A stretch of 64,000 nucleotides of DNA, from assembly GCF_047121295.1 (NCBI RefSeq), contig NZ_CP139447.1, positions 1,178,001 through 1,242,000 of the forward strand. Direction: 5' to 3'. Numbering within the stretch: position 1 is the stretch's first letter; every line of letters starts with the position of its first letter. Source of the stretch: Longispora sp047121295. GTDB taxonomy: Bacteria > Actinomycetota > Actinomycetes > Mycobacteriales > Micromonosporaceae. The notes under the pieces are model-generated. The model was not told where the DNA came from, did not search any database, and saw only the letters and a list, made by a program, of their open reading frames with translations. Of this stretch, positions 1-7,683 are shown piece after piece. The position numbers were made by a program, and so were the translations under genes.

Positions 1-263
1 CAGATGGTCAGCGACCCGGCCGGCCGGAACCCGACGCCGGGCACGGCCGCGCCGATGCCCTCCCACAGTTCCCGGGCCCGCAACGCCGTCTCGACGTCGG
101 GGCCGTCCAGCCGGCCGCTGACCCAGACCAGGCCGAAGTTCCGGACGGACGCGCCGCGCGCCTCCGCCTCCCGTTCCAGGTGTACGACCTGATGGCCGCG
201 CTCGATGGCCCACCATGCGTGCATGGTGCCCAGGACGCCGCCGCCGACGATGACGATCCGCAC
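1..263 (-). CDS. FAD-dependent oxidoreductase, TIGR03364-like (partial)
   Basis: Only the first 87 residues are in the window; the gene runs off the left edge. A Rossmann dinucleotide-binding segment (RIVIVGGGVLGTMHAW) opens the protein, followed by an acidic strand end (VVHLEREAEARG) and SVRNFGLVWVSG. These are the landmarks of DAO-type oxidoreductases of the TIGR03364 group, a family often found with phosphonate degradation or transport genes and thought to oxidise an aminophosphonate. The GTG start at 263 has GAGGAG 6 nt upstream. A palindrome at 359-376 in the upstream region may be its operator. The family call is fairly sure; the substrate is inference because no neighbour to the left is visible. 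Confidence 0.75.
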   Translation of the reverse strand, partial: MRIVIVGGGVLGTMHAWWAIERGHQVVHLEREAEARGASVRNFGLVWVSGRLDGPDVETALRARELWEGIGAAVPGVGFRPAGSLTI

Positions 264-358
264 TCGCAACTCCTCACGATCTTGTCGACCGTCAGGCTGC
301 GCGCGCCGGGTGACCGGGCGGCGTCCGAAGGGTGTCCGCCAGGTGAAGTTCGCCGCAA

Positions 359-376
359 AATTGGTCTAGACCAATT
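359..376. promoter_or_regulatory. 18-bp palindromic operator, TGGTCTAGACCA core
   Basis: AATTGGTCTAGACCAATT is a perfect palindrome centred at 367/368, about 96 bp upstream of the oxidoreductase start. The TGGTCTAGACCA core matches the dre site of DasR and resembles the PhnF operator; both are GntR/HutC-subfamily regulators. Because the controlled gene looks phosphonate-related, a PhnF-like regulator is a good candidate, but a DasR-type regulator of amino-sugar use is equally compatible with the GH3 gene next door. Confidence 0.65.
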
Positions 377-412
377 CTGCGACTAACCCCTGGCCAGCCC
401 CCGCCCCGCCTC

Positions 413-474
413 GATCAACTACACGGTGTTGCACTTTTTCCTGGCCGGAAGGCAGCAACACCGTGTAGTTGATC
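413..474. repeat. Gene-end hairpin repeat, family 1 copy 1
   Basis: Arms 413-432 and 455-474 (GATCAACTACACGGTGTTGC and its exact complement) form a perfect 20-bp stem around a 22-nt loop. The right arm overlaps the TGA stop codon of the GH3 gene. A second copy with the same outer stem lies at 26283-26348, where it overlaps the stop codon of ackA in the same way. It probably serves as a transcription terminator. Confidence 0.8.
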
Positions 475-1939
475 AACGGGGGGTGTTGGTGAGGACCTCC
501 GCCGCCGCCTCGCCGTTGGCCCGGCTCGCGCCGTGGGTGGTGACGAACGCGGACACGCCGGCCGGGCGCCACGGGGACGGCCAACCCATCTCGACCATCA
601 CGACCGCCGGGTGCCGGGCGGCCAGCGCCTCGATCAGCGCCCGGGCCTGCGGGAACCGGTGGGTGTCCCGCCCGACGATCACGATGTCCCGGTCGCCGGC
701 CACGGCCGACAGGTCGGCGGCGGACGGGCCGAGGTACGGCGAGCCGTTCTGCGCGATCGCCACGGTGACCAGCTCGCCGTCGAGCGGCAGCCCCCACGGG
801 ACCGTACCGACCGCGATGTTGGACTCGGAGCCCAGCTGCACGAGCAGCGGCTCCTTCAGTGGCGGCAGCGAGCCCTCGACCCGCACGGCGCGCCGGGCGG
901 CGGTGCGGATCGCCTCCCGGACCGTCTCGGCGCTCTCGGCGGGCACCGGCTTGAGGTCGGCGACCGAGGCGGCGCCCCGGGCGACGGCCTCCTCCAGCCG
1001 GGCGACCGGCAGCCGGCCGCCCCGGGCGGCGAACACGATGCCGTCAACGATGGACTCGCACAGCGCCTCGTTGATGTCCGAACCCAGGCAGAGCAGGTCG
1101 GCGCCGGCGAGCAGCGCGCGGACGGCCGCCTCGGGCAGGCCGATCGCCCCGCTCGCGCCGCGCATCTCCAGCGCGTCGGTGACGATGGCGCCGGTGAAGC
1201 CCAGCTCGCCGCGCAGCAGGTCGCCGAGGACCCGGCCGCTGGCGGTCGCGGGGGCGTCGCCGGTCAGCTCCGGTACCCGGATGTGGGCGGTCATGATCAT
1301 GCGGACGCCGGCGTCGATCGCGGCCTGGAACGGCGGCAGGTCCCGGCCGCGCATCACGGCGAGCGAGTCGGTGATCGTCGGCAGCTCCAGGTGCGAGTCG
1401 CTGACCGTGGCCCCGTGACCGGGGAAGTGCTTGGCGCAGCCGGCCACCCCGGCGGACTGCAGCCCGTCGATCGCGGCGGCGGTGTGCCTCGACACCAGGG
1501 CCGGGTCCGCGCCGAACGAGCGGGTCCCGATCACCGGGTTCTCGTCGGCGGTGTTGACGTCCACAGTGGGGGCGAAGTTCACGTTGATGCCGACCGTCGC
1601 GAGCTCGAGGCCGATGCCCCGGTACGTCGCGCGGGTCAGCTCCGGGTCGTCGGCCGCGCCGAGCGCCGCGTTGCCGGGGTAGGGGCTGCCCTCGTGGTAC
1701 GACAGCCGGGTGACGTCGCCACCCTCCTCGTCGAGGGCCAGCAGCACGTCGGGGTTGGCGTCCCGGAGCTGGGTGACCAGTGTGGCGAGTTGGGCACGGT
1801 CCACGATGTTATAGCCGAAGAGGGTATACCCAGCCAAGCCCTCTTTGAGCAGTCTGATTGCCCAGGGGGGAGCGGTCGTTCCCGGGAAGGCGGGCAGCAT
1901 GGTGCTGAGGGCGAGCCGGCGGAGCGTCGGGTCGGTCAT
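473..1939 (-). CDS. Glycoside hydrolase family 3, beta-N-acetylhexosaminidase type
   Basis: 488 residues, within the usual range of NagZ-like GH3 enzymes that remove terminal N-acetylglucosamine from peptidoglycan or chitin fragments. The fingerprint KHFPGHGATVSDSH contains the loop His/Asp dyad typical of GH3 hexosaminidases, and VTDALEMRGA carries the Asp nucleophile. Substrate-binding elements LALDEEGGDVTR and NFAPTVDVN are also present. No signal peptide is visible, so it is probably cytoplasmic, acting on imported sugars. It is divergent from a ROK regulator with a 102-bp shared promoter containing a palindrome at 2005-2019. Its stop codon lies inside a hairpin repeat. Confidence 0.88.
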   Translation of the reverse strand: MTDPTLRRLALSTMLPAFPGTTAPPWAIRLLKEGLAGYTLFGYNIVDRAQLATLVTQLRDANPDVLLALDEEGGDVTRLSYHEGSPYPGNAALGAADDPELTRATYRGIGLELATVGINVNFAPTVDVNTADENPVIGTRSFGADPALVSRHTAAAIDGLQSAGVAGCAKHFPGHGATVSDSHLELPTITDSLAVMRGRDLPPFQAAIDAGVRMIMTAHIRVPELTGDAPATASGRVLGDLLRGELGFTGAIVTDALEMRGASGAIGLPEAAVRALLAGADLLCLGSDINEALCESIVDGIVFAARGGRLPVARLEEAVARGAASVADLKPVPAESAETVREAIRTAARRAVRVEGSLPPLKEPLLVQLGSESNIAVGTVPWGLPLDGELVTVAIAQNGSPYLGPSAADLSAVAGDRDIVIVGRDTHRFPQARALIEALAARHPAVVMVEMGWPSPWRPAGVSAFVTTHGASRANGEAAAEVLTNTPR

Positions 1940-2004
1940 GCCCTGGGGTGTCCTTTCGCTGGCTCACCGTAAGCTGTCCATATTCTCACGGTGCGGAAAT
2001 CTAA

Positions 2005-2019
2005 TAGGAAACTTTCCTA
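2005..2019. promoter_or_regulatory. Candidate ROK operator
   Basis: TAGGAAACTTTCCTA is an inverted repeat of 7-bp arms around one base, in the 102-bp gap between the divergent GH3 and ROK genes and 23 bp before the ROK ATG. The placement suits an autoregulated repressor that also controls the hydrolase; the assignment to this ROK protein is inference. Confidence 0.55.
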
Positions 2020-2041
2020 AAGACTAGAGGACAATATCAGT

Positions 2042-3127
2042 ATGAGTCCAGGCCGCCGCCCCGGCACGCCCCGGCTGCTGCGCGCGCTCAACGATCGAGC
2101 CGCACTCGAACTGCTCCTTGCGCACGGCCCGCTCACCCGGGCTCAGTTAGGAGAGTTTACAGGTCTATCCAAGGTCACGGCGTCCCAGCTCGTCGAGCGC
2201 CTCGAGCAGCGGGGACTGGTGACCCACGTCGGTTCCCAGGCCGGCGGCAGGGGCCCGAACGCGCTGCTCTACGCCCTCGTCGCCGACTCGGCGTACGTGG
2301 TCGGCGTCGACGTCGGCCCCACCCGGGTGCAGGCCGCCGCCGCCGACATCACCGGCAAGATCGTCGGTCAGGTCGCGATGTCGACCCACGACTCCGACGA
2401 CCCGGTCGGCGTCGTGCACACCGCCGTCACCCGGGCCCTCGGCTCAGCCCCGCTGTCGAGGCTGAAGCGCGTGGTCCTGGGTACCCCGGGCCTCGTCGAC
2501 CCCGCCACCGGCGACCTGTCGTTCGCGTGGGACCTGCCGCACTGGCACCAGGGCCTGCTCGGCGCGCTCCGCGAGGACCTGGGCGTCCCCGTCGTGTTCG
2601 AGAACGACGTGAACCTGGCCGCCGTCGCCGAGTCCCGGCAGGGCGCGGCCGTCGGTGTGGATGACTTCGTCCTGATCTGGGTGGACCGGGGCGTCGGCAT
2701 GGCCTCGATGATCAACGGTCGGCTGCACCGGGGCGTCACCGGCGCGGCCGGCGAGATCGGCTACCTGCCGGTCCCCGGCGGCGAGCTGCCGACCGGCGCG
2801 TCGCCCCGCGAGCAGGGCTCGTTCCAGAAGGTGATGGGGGCCGAGGCCGTCGCCGGGGTCACCGACTCCGACGAGCTGGCCCGCCGGCTCGCGCTCGGCG
2901 TCACGGGCGCCTGCGTGGTCCTCGACCCCAGCCTCGTGGTACTCGCAGGCTCCGTCGCCCGCGAGGGCGGCCAGGACCTGGCGGAGCGGGTCGAGCGCGA
3001 GGTGCACGCGCTCGCGCCGATCATCCGGCCGAAGGTGGTGCTGGCCGAGGTCGACACCGACCCGGTGCTCAACGGGGCGCTGTTGACGGCGGTGGACGCC
3101 GCGCGCGAGGAGCTGTTCGAGTCGTGA
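2042..3127 (+). CDS. ROK family transcriptional regulator
   Basis: 361 residues. The N-terminal winged helix (about residues 10-60, with LTRAQLGEFTGLSKVTASQLV as its HTH) is followed by an actin-like sugar-kinase fold starting VVGVDVGPTRVQAAAAD and containing GAAGEIGYLPV. The zinc-binding CxCGxxGC motif normal in ROK proteins is absent; the equivalent stretch reads PVPGGELPTGASPREQG. This implies a ligand-sensing regulator without kinase activity. The ATG at 2042 has AGAGGA upstream. Divergence from the GH3 gene suggests it senses an amino sugar. Followed by a strong hairpin. Confidence 0.88.
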   Translation: MSPGRRPGTPRLLRALNDRAALELLLAHGPLTRAQLGEFTGLSKVTASQLVERLEQRGLVTHVGSQAGGRGPNALLYALVADSAYVVGVDVGPTRVQAAAADITGKIVGQVAMSTHDSDDPVGVVHTAVTRALGSAPLSRLKRVVLGTPGLVDPATGDLSFAWDLPHWHQGLLGALREDLGVPVVFENDVNLAAVAESRQGAAVGVDDFVLIWVDRGVGMASMINGRLHRGVTGAAGEIGYLPVPGGELPTGASPREQGSFQKVMGAEAVAGVTDSDELARRLALGVTGACVVLDPSLVVLAGSVAREGGQDLAERVEREVHALAPIIRPKVVLAEVDTDPVLNGALLTAVDAAREELFES

Positions 3128-3166
3128 CCGGTGGCGGGGCGCACTCCCGGGTGCGCCCCGCACCGG
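3128..3166. terminator. Bidirectional hairpin terminator
   Basis: GCGGGGCGCAC (3134-3144) pairs with GTGCGCCCCGC (3151-3161), and the stem extends past a one-base bulge with CCGGT/ACCGG. It lies between the convergent ROK and ABC permease genes. Confidence 0.75.
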
Positions 3167-3212
3167 CCCGGCGCCAGCCGCGGAGCGGCCCGGCCGGGGC
3201 TCGGGGTCACGG

Positions 3213-4172
3213 TCAGGTCACGTCGCGGCGGGTGAACGTCCAGAACGCCGCCCCCAGCGACAGCGCCAGCACCACGGCGAACACCACCGCCGAGTCGCCC
3301 ATGGTCAGCACCCACTCCTTCGGGGCACAGCCCGGCCCGCCCGCGGAGCAGCCGGCGAAGTCCATGAACCGCATCTCCTTGCCCACCCACGCGCCCGCGT
3401 AGCTGGACGGCACGAACCGCTCGTAGCGCGGCACATTGAACAGCCCGGCGAGCAGGATCCGGATCCCGACCTCGCCGACCAGGATCACGCCGATCGCCGC
3501 GCCCAGGGCCGCCGCCGTCCGCCGGCCGATCGAGGCCACGGCGAACGCGACCGTCCCGACCAGCAGGGTCAGGACCAGCATCCGCAGCCCGGTGAGCGCC
3601 AGCGAGGTGACGAAACCGGGCGTGACCCCGTCGAACGTGCCCCGCAGCGCGGCCGACAGCGCGAGGATCCCGGCCCACGCCGCGCCCAGCACCACGAAGA
3701 TCCCGGTCAGCCCGGTGAGCAGCGCGACGTACTTGCCGAGCAGCGTCGGCGCCCGCCGTGGCCGCCAGAGCAGCAGGTTCGCCACCCCGCCGCTGGACCA
3801 CTCCGCGCCGATGAAGGAGGAGCCGACCAGGAACGCGTACAGGCACAGCAGGCCGCCGAACACCATGACCAGCGGCTCGGCGTACCCCTTGAAGTCGAAT
3901 GTCGCCGGCAGGAACCACTGCGGGTCCGCCGCGTCGATCTTCGAGTCGCAGGCCTCGGCCGGTGCGCCGCTCCCCGCGCAGTTCGCCCGCATCTCGGCGG
4001 TGCTCGCGGCGGCCCGCTGGCGCGCCTGTTCCCAGTCGGCGTCGGTCCGCTTGTGGTGGCTGAGGAACATGCCGACGGCCAGGACGAGCAGCCCCCCGAC
4101 CAGGATCAGCAGGGTCAGCTTGGTGAACCGGCGGCTGGCCAGCCGGTTCCACTCGGCCTTCAGAAGGTTCAT
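3213..4172 (-). CDS. ABC-2 type transporter permease
   Basis: 319 residues, integral membrane. A first transmembrane segment follows MNLLKAEWNRLASRRFTKL, then a periplasmic loop with paired cysteines (about residues 55-75), then at least five more hydrophobic segments (for example VFGGLLCLYAFLVGSSFIGA and MLVLTLLVGTVAFAVASI). The pattern fits ABC-2 permeases of the bacitracin/antibiotic-exporter type. The ATG start overlaps the last 4 nt of the upstream ATPase gene (ATGA), so the two are translationally coupled and form one exporter. The transported compound cannot be told. Confidence 0.85.
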   Translation of the reverse strand: MNLLKAEWNRLASRRFTKLTLLILVGGLLVLAVGMFLSHHKRTDADWEQARQRAAASTAEMRANCAGSGAPAEACDSKIDAADPQWFLPATFDFKGYAEPLVMVFGGLLCLYAFLVGSSFIGAEWSSGGVANLLLWRPRRAPTLLGKYVALLTGLTGIFVVLGAAWAGILALSAALRGTFDGVTPGFVTSLALTGLRMLVLTLLVGTVAFAVASIGRRTAAALGAAIGVILVGEVGIRILLAGLFNVPRYERFVPSSYAGAWVGKEMRFMDFAGCSAGGPGCAPKEWVLTMGDSAVVFAVVLALSLGAAFWTFTRRDVT

Positions 4173-5101
4173 CGGATGCCCACCTGCTGGTCCACGCTGT
4201 CGGTCAGGGTCAGGAACACGCTCTCCAGGTCGGGGCGCAGCGGCACGAGCTCCGCGACGAACAGCTCCCGGGCCGCCAGCGTCCGGGTGATCCACGACGG
4301 ATCGACCAGATCACGAACCACAAACCCGTCATCGTGTACGTCCACCTGCGCGCCCGCCTCGGTCAGGATCTCGGCGGCGAGCAGCGGCTGGTCGACCCGC
4401 ACGCGATACTCACCCCGGTCCTGGGTCGCCAGCACGTGCTCGACCGGCCCGGACACGATCGCCCGGCCCTTGGCGACGATGGTCACCGAGTCGCAGATCT
4501 GCTGCACCTCGCCGAGGATGTGGCTGGACAGCACGACAGTCACGCCGTCGGCGGCCAGGTCGCGCATCAGGTCCCGCATCTCCCGGATCCCAGCCGGGTC
4601 CAGCCCGTTGGCCGGCTCGTCCAGGATCAGCAGCTTCGGCTCCTTGAGCAGCGCCGAGGCGACCGCGAGCCGCTGGCGCATGCCGAGCGAGTAGCCCTTG
4701 ACCCGGTCGCGGGCCCGGTCGGTAAGCCCGACGAGCTCCAGCACCGCGTCCACCCGGGACAGCGGCACCCCGCCCGCCTGGGCCAGCAGGGTCAGCGTCT
4801 TGCGCCCGGAGAAGTTGCCGAAGAACTGCGGGCTCTCCACGATCGCGCCGATCGAGTCCATCACCTCGGGCAGGGCGGCCGGCACCTCGCGGCCGAGCAG
4901 CGCCATCCGGCCGGCGTCGGCCCGGATCAGGCCCAGCAGGGTCCGCAGCGTGGTGGTCTTGCCCGAGCCGTTCGGGCCGAGGAAGCCGTGCACCTGCCCG
5001 GCGGAGACGCTCAGATCCAGCCCGTCGAGTGCCCGGTGCTCACCCCCGAACAGGCCCTTGTACGTCTTTCTCAGTCCCTCGATCTCGATGACCGCGGCCA
5101 T
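4169..5101 (-). CDS. ABC transporter ATP-binding protein (BcrA-like)
   Basis: 310 residues. Walker A GPNGSGKTTT, ABC signature YSLGMRQRLA, Walker B LLILDEPANGLDP and a switch His in SSHILGEV are all intact. The C-terminal about 90 residues form the extension common in DrrA/BcrA-type exporters. GGAGG stands about 9 nt before the ATG at 5101, which is why this start is preferred over upstream codons. It is the first gene of a two-gene operon with the permease at 3213-4172 and supplies its ATPase. Confidence 0.9.
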   Translation of the reverse strand: MAAVIEIEGLRKTYKGLFGGEHRALDGLDLSVSAGQVHGFLGPNGSGKTTTLRTLLGLIRADAGRMALLGREVPAALPEVMDSIGAIVESPQFFGNFSGRKTLTLLAQAGGVPLSRVDAVLELVGLTDRARDRVKGYSLGMRQRLAVASALLKEPKLLILDEPANGLDPAGIREMRDLMRDLAADGVTVVLSSHILGEVQQICDSVTIVAKGRAIVSGPVEHVLATQDRGEYRVRVDQPLLAAEILTEAGAQVDVHDDGFVVRDLVDPSWITRTLAARELFVAELVPLRPDLESVFLTLTDSVDQQVGIR

Positions 5102-5229
5102 GGCTTCCCTCCTGCACCGTCGTGCCTTCTCCGGCGGGGTCCCATTCCGAGGCCGGCGCGCGGCGGAACGTGTGCCGCACCACAGTACGTCGGGGCAACG
5201 CCCGTGGGCACTCGTGGTTGGATGGTGAC

Positions 5230-6021
5230 GTGCCACATGCCGACACCGTTGTTGACCTCGCCGCCGTCACGGTCACCCGGGGCGACACCCGCCTCGTCGC
5301 CGACATCGACTGGCAGGTGGAGCTGGACGAACGCTGGGTGGTGCTCGGCCCCAACGGTGCCGGCAAGACCACCCTCCTGAGGCTCGCCGGGGGCAGGCTG
5401 CACCCGAGTTCCGGATCGGCGCACGTGCTCGGCGAGAAACTGGGCGCCGTCGATCTCGCGGAGCTGCGCACCCGGGTCGGCCTGACCAGCGCCGCGCTCG
5501 CCGACCGGATCCCGGTGGGCGAGACCGTGCACAACGTCGTCGTCACCGCCGCCTGGGACGTCGTCGGCCGGTTCCGCGAGGACTACGAGGCCATGGACGA
5601 CATCCGGGCCCGGGTCCTCCTCGACCAGCTGGGCGTCGCGCACCTCGCCGACCGGCAGTACGGCACCCTGTCGGAGGGCGAGCGCAAGCGGGTCCAGATC
5701 GCCCGGGCGCTCATGGTCGACCCGGAGCTGCTGCTGCTCGACGAGCCGGCCGCCGGGCTGGACCTGGGCGGCCGCGAGGACCTGGTCCGCCGCCTCGCCG
5801 AGCTGGCCTTCGACCCGGAGGCGCCGGCGATGGTGCTCGTCACCCACCACGTGGAGGAGATCCCGCCCGGGTTCACCCACGCGCTGCTGCTGCGGGACGG
5901 CGGGGTGGTCGCGCAGGGGCTGATCGGCGACGTGATCAACAGCGTGACGCTGAGCGCGACGTTCGGGCTGCCGTTGACCGTGGAGCTGCGCCAGGGCCGG
6001 TACACGGCGCGGGCGCTGTAG
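5230..6021 (+). CDS. ABC transporter ATP-binding protein (stand-alone)
   Basis: 263 residues with Walker A GPNGAGKTTLL, signature LSEGERKRVQIARAL, Walker B LLLLDEPAAGLDLGG and a His switch in VTHHVEEI. The GTG at 5230 fits the domain start (VPHADTVVDLAAVTVTRG). It is divergent from the ABC operon on its left and has no adjacent permease, so it may not be a transporter subunit; single-domain ABC proteins resembling molybdate/iron importer ATPases occur alone in actinobacteria. The function is unresolved. A short GC hairpin follows the stop. Confidence 0.85.
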   Translation: MPHADTVVDLAAVTVTRGDTRLVADIDWQVELDERWVVLGPNGAGKTTLLRLAGGRLHPSSGSAHVLGEKLGAVDLAELRTRVGLTSAALADRIPVGETVHNVVVTAAWDVVGRFREDYEAMDDIRARVLLDQLGVAHLADRQYGTLSEGERKRVQIARALMVDPELLLLDEPAAGLDLGGREDLVRRLAELAFDPEAPAMVLVTHHVEEIPPGFTHALLLRDGGVVAQGLIGDVINSVTLSATFGLPLTVELRQGRYTARAL

Positions 6022-6043
6022 GCCGAGCGGGCCCTCGTCGGGT

Positions 6044-6061
6044 GCCCCGGGCTGTCGGGGC
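6044..6061. terminator. Short GC hairpin
   Basis: GCCCCG (6044-6049) pairs with CGGGGC (6056-6061) just after the ABC gene stop, in the 119-bp convergent gap. A second small hairpin, GTCCGC/GCGGAC at 6134-6149, overlaps the stop codon of the opposite gene. Confidence 0.45.
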
Positions 6062-6140
6062 GGGGCCGCACCCCTTGTCGGGTGCCGGTGTTGGCGGGGA
6101 GGCTCCTCCGTAGCCGTCGAACGGGGTTGATCTGTCCGCG

Positions 6141-6446
6141 TCAGCGGACGAGGCGGATGCTGAACCTGTCGGCGGTCAGCTCCACGGGCTCCCAGCTCCT
6201 GCGCAGCCTGGCCCGCACATGGGTGTCCGTGGTGAGCGACGCGCACAGCGTGAACACCCGGTGGCCCGGCGCCCCGGGCAGCGCGCCCGGCTCGACCCGG
6301 TCCGACACGAGCTTCACCCCGGCGGGCAGCGGCTCGAGCTCCCAGCGGTAGCCGGTGCCGCCCCGTTCGGGGAGCACCACCTCCAGGGTCTGCTCGGGCG
6401 ACACCGCCACCGAGCCACCGTTGTGTTCCACACTGATCCGCACCAC
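6141..6446 (-). CDS. Chagasin-like (inhibitor family I42) protein
   Basis: 101 residues, the length of a single chagasin domain. The loop ERGGTGYRWEL matches the GGTGYRW part of the L4 loop that wedges into papain-like proteases, and RRSWEPVE corresponds to the RPWE segment of loop L6. There is no signal peptide, so the product is predicted to be cytoplasmic, which is unusual for a protease inhibitor. The GTG start at 6446 has GGAAGG upstream. A papain-like protease is encoded far away at 57691-58335, but any link is speculative. Confidence 0.65.
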   Translation of the reverse strand: MVRISVEHNGGSVAVSPEQTLEVVLPERGGTGYRWELEPLPAGVKLVSDRVEPGALPGAPGHRVFTLCASLTTDTHVRARLRRSWEPVELTADRFSIRLVR

Positions 6447-6541
6447 GACGACCGCCTTCCGGTGACCCCGTTCCCAGTATGGGGGCCGCGTCAGGGTGAT
6501 CCCTGATGCCGGGCGTGCCAGGGGACCGGCAGGCTTGTGGG

Positions 6542-6913
6542 GTGCGATTCATACTGAACGTGTTGTGGCTGGTCTTCGGCGGATTCTTCATCGCGCTCGG
6601 CTACGCGGTGGCGGGACTCATCTGCTACCTCCTCGTCGTCACCATCCCCTTCGGGATCGCGTCGTTCCGGATGGCGAACTACGCGCTGTGGCCCTTCGGC
6701 CGGACCCTGGTCCGCGACCCCGGGCACGGGGCGATGTCCTCGCTGGGCAACATCCTCTGGTTCGTGGTCGCCGGCTGGTGGCTGGCGCTGGGGCACCTGG
6801 TCACGGCCGTCGGGCTGTGCGTCACGATCATCGGGATCCCGTTCGGGATCGCGCACTTCAAGCTGATCCCGGTGTCGTTGACCCCGCTGGGGCGGCAGAT
6901 CGTCGAGGTCTAG
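6542..6913 (+). CDS. YccF domain membrane protein
   Basis: 123 residues consisting of two repeated halves, each with a membrane segment followed by the signature VTIPFGIASFRMANYALWPF or ITIIGIPFGIAHFKL-like text (here CVTIIGIPFGIAHF). This duplicated pattern defines the YccF family of small inner-membrane proteins of unknown function. The GTG at 6542 gives VRFILNVLWLVFGG as the N-terminus. CAGGCT lies 6 nt upstream of the start, a possible -10 of a leaderless transcript. Confidence 0.85.
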   Translation: MRFILNVLWLVFGGFFIALGYAVAGLICYLLVVTIPFGIASFRMANYALWPFGRTLVRDPGHGAMSSLGNILWFVVAGWWLALGHLVTAVGLCVTIIGIPFGIAHFKLIPVSLTPLGRQIVEV

Positions 6914-6921
6914 CGGGCCCG

Positions 6922-6950
6922 CCCCGGGGACCGGAACCCGGTCCCCGGGG
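6922..6950 (+). terminator. Hairpin terminator after YccF gene
   Basis: CCCCGGGGACCGG (6922-6934) and its complement (6938-6950) form a 13-bp stem with a 3-nt loop, 9 nt after the stop codon. It separates this gene from the next one on the same strand. Confidence 0.7.
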
Positions 6951-6958
6951 TCGAGGGA

Positions 6959-6964
6959 TAGGCT
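6959..6964 (+). promoter_or_regulatory. -10 box, leaderless start of DUF2786 gene
   Basis: TAGGCT is followed by 6 nt and then the GTG at 6971, leaving no room for a ribosome binding site. It lies directly after the upstream terminator. Confidence 0.6.
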
Positions 6965-6970
6965 CGGGCC

Positions 6971-7645
6971 GTGGCTGAACAGCGGATGCTCGACCGGGTG
7001 CGGGCCCTGCTCCGCAAGGCCGAGTCCACCACCTTCCCCGAGGAGGCCGACGCCCTCACGGCCAAGGCCCAGGAGCTGATGGCCCGGCACGGCATCGACG
7101 ACCTCGGCCCGGGCGCGGACACCGGCCCGACCCACCGCCGGGTCCCCGTCCCGCCGCCGCACGACGGGGCGAAGGCCCTGCTCCTCGACGCGGTCTCCGG
7201 CGCGAACCGGTGCCGGGCCGTGTGGTCCCGCGAGGGGGCGTACGCGACCGTGTTCGGCTTCCCGGCCGACCTCGACGCGGTCGAGGTGCTGTACCAGTCC
7301 GTGCTCGTCCAGGCCACCAAGGCGATGATCCGCGAGGCCCGCACCCGGGCCCGGTACGGCCGGGCCGACACGCCCGCGTTCCGGGAGTCGTTCCTGATCG
7401 CGTACGCCGACCGGATCGGCGCCCGGCTCGACACCGCTGCGGGGGACGGCACCCCGGAGGACGCGCTGCCGGTGCTGGCCTCGCGCGAGGTGGAGGTCAA
7501 GGCGGCGGCGGACAAGCTGTTCCCCGAGGTGGAGAGCGTGCCGGTGTCGATACCGAGCCGCGACGGCTGGAACTCCGGCTCCCTGGCGGCCGACGAGGCC
7601 GCGCTGCGGGGCCGGCGCGCGGTCGGCGGGGACCCTCGTCACTGA
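6971..7645 (+). CDS. DUF2786 domain-containing protein
   Basis: 224 residues. The N-terminal 45 residues (MLDRVRALLRKAESTTFPEE and DALTAKAQELMARHGI) match DUF2786, a short helical domain found at the start of phage- and actinobacterial proteins of unknown function. The remainder is an alpha/beta region with several conserved Arg/Lys-rich helices (VLVQATKAMIREARTRAR). No membrane segment or signal peptide is seen. The GTG start follows a TAGGCT -10 box by 6 nt. Function unknown. Confidence 0.82.
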   Translation: MAEQRMLDRVRALLRKAESTTFPEEADALTAKAQELMARHGIDDLGPGADTGPTHRRVPVPPPHDGAKALLLDAVSGANRCRAVWSREGAYATVFGFPADLDAVEVLYQSVLVQATKAMIREARTRARYGRADTPAFRESFLIAYADRIGARLDTAAGDGTPEDALPVLASREVEVKAAADKLFPEVESVPVSIPSRDGWNSGSLAADEAALRGRRAVGGDPRH

Positions 7646-7671
7646 CCGCTCCCGGGATCCGACCGGGGCCG

Positions 7672-7677
7672 TAGGGT
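7672..7677 (+). promoter_or_regulatory. -10 box, leaderless start of histidine kinase gene
   Basis: TAGGGT, then the 6-nt spacer AAAGGC, then the GTG at 7684. The AAAGG could also act weakly as a ribosome binding site, but it is too close to the start. Confidence 0.6.
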
Positions 7678-7683
7678 AAAGGC

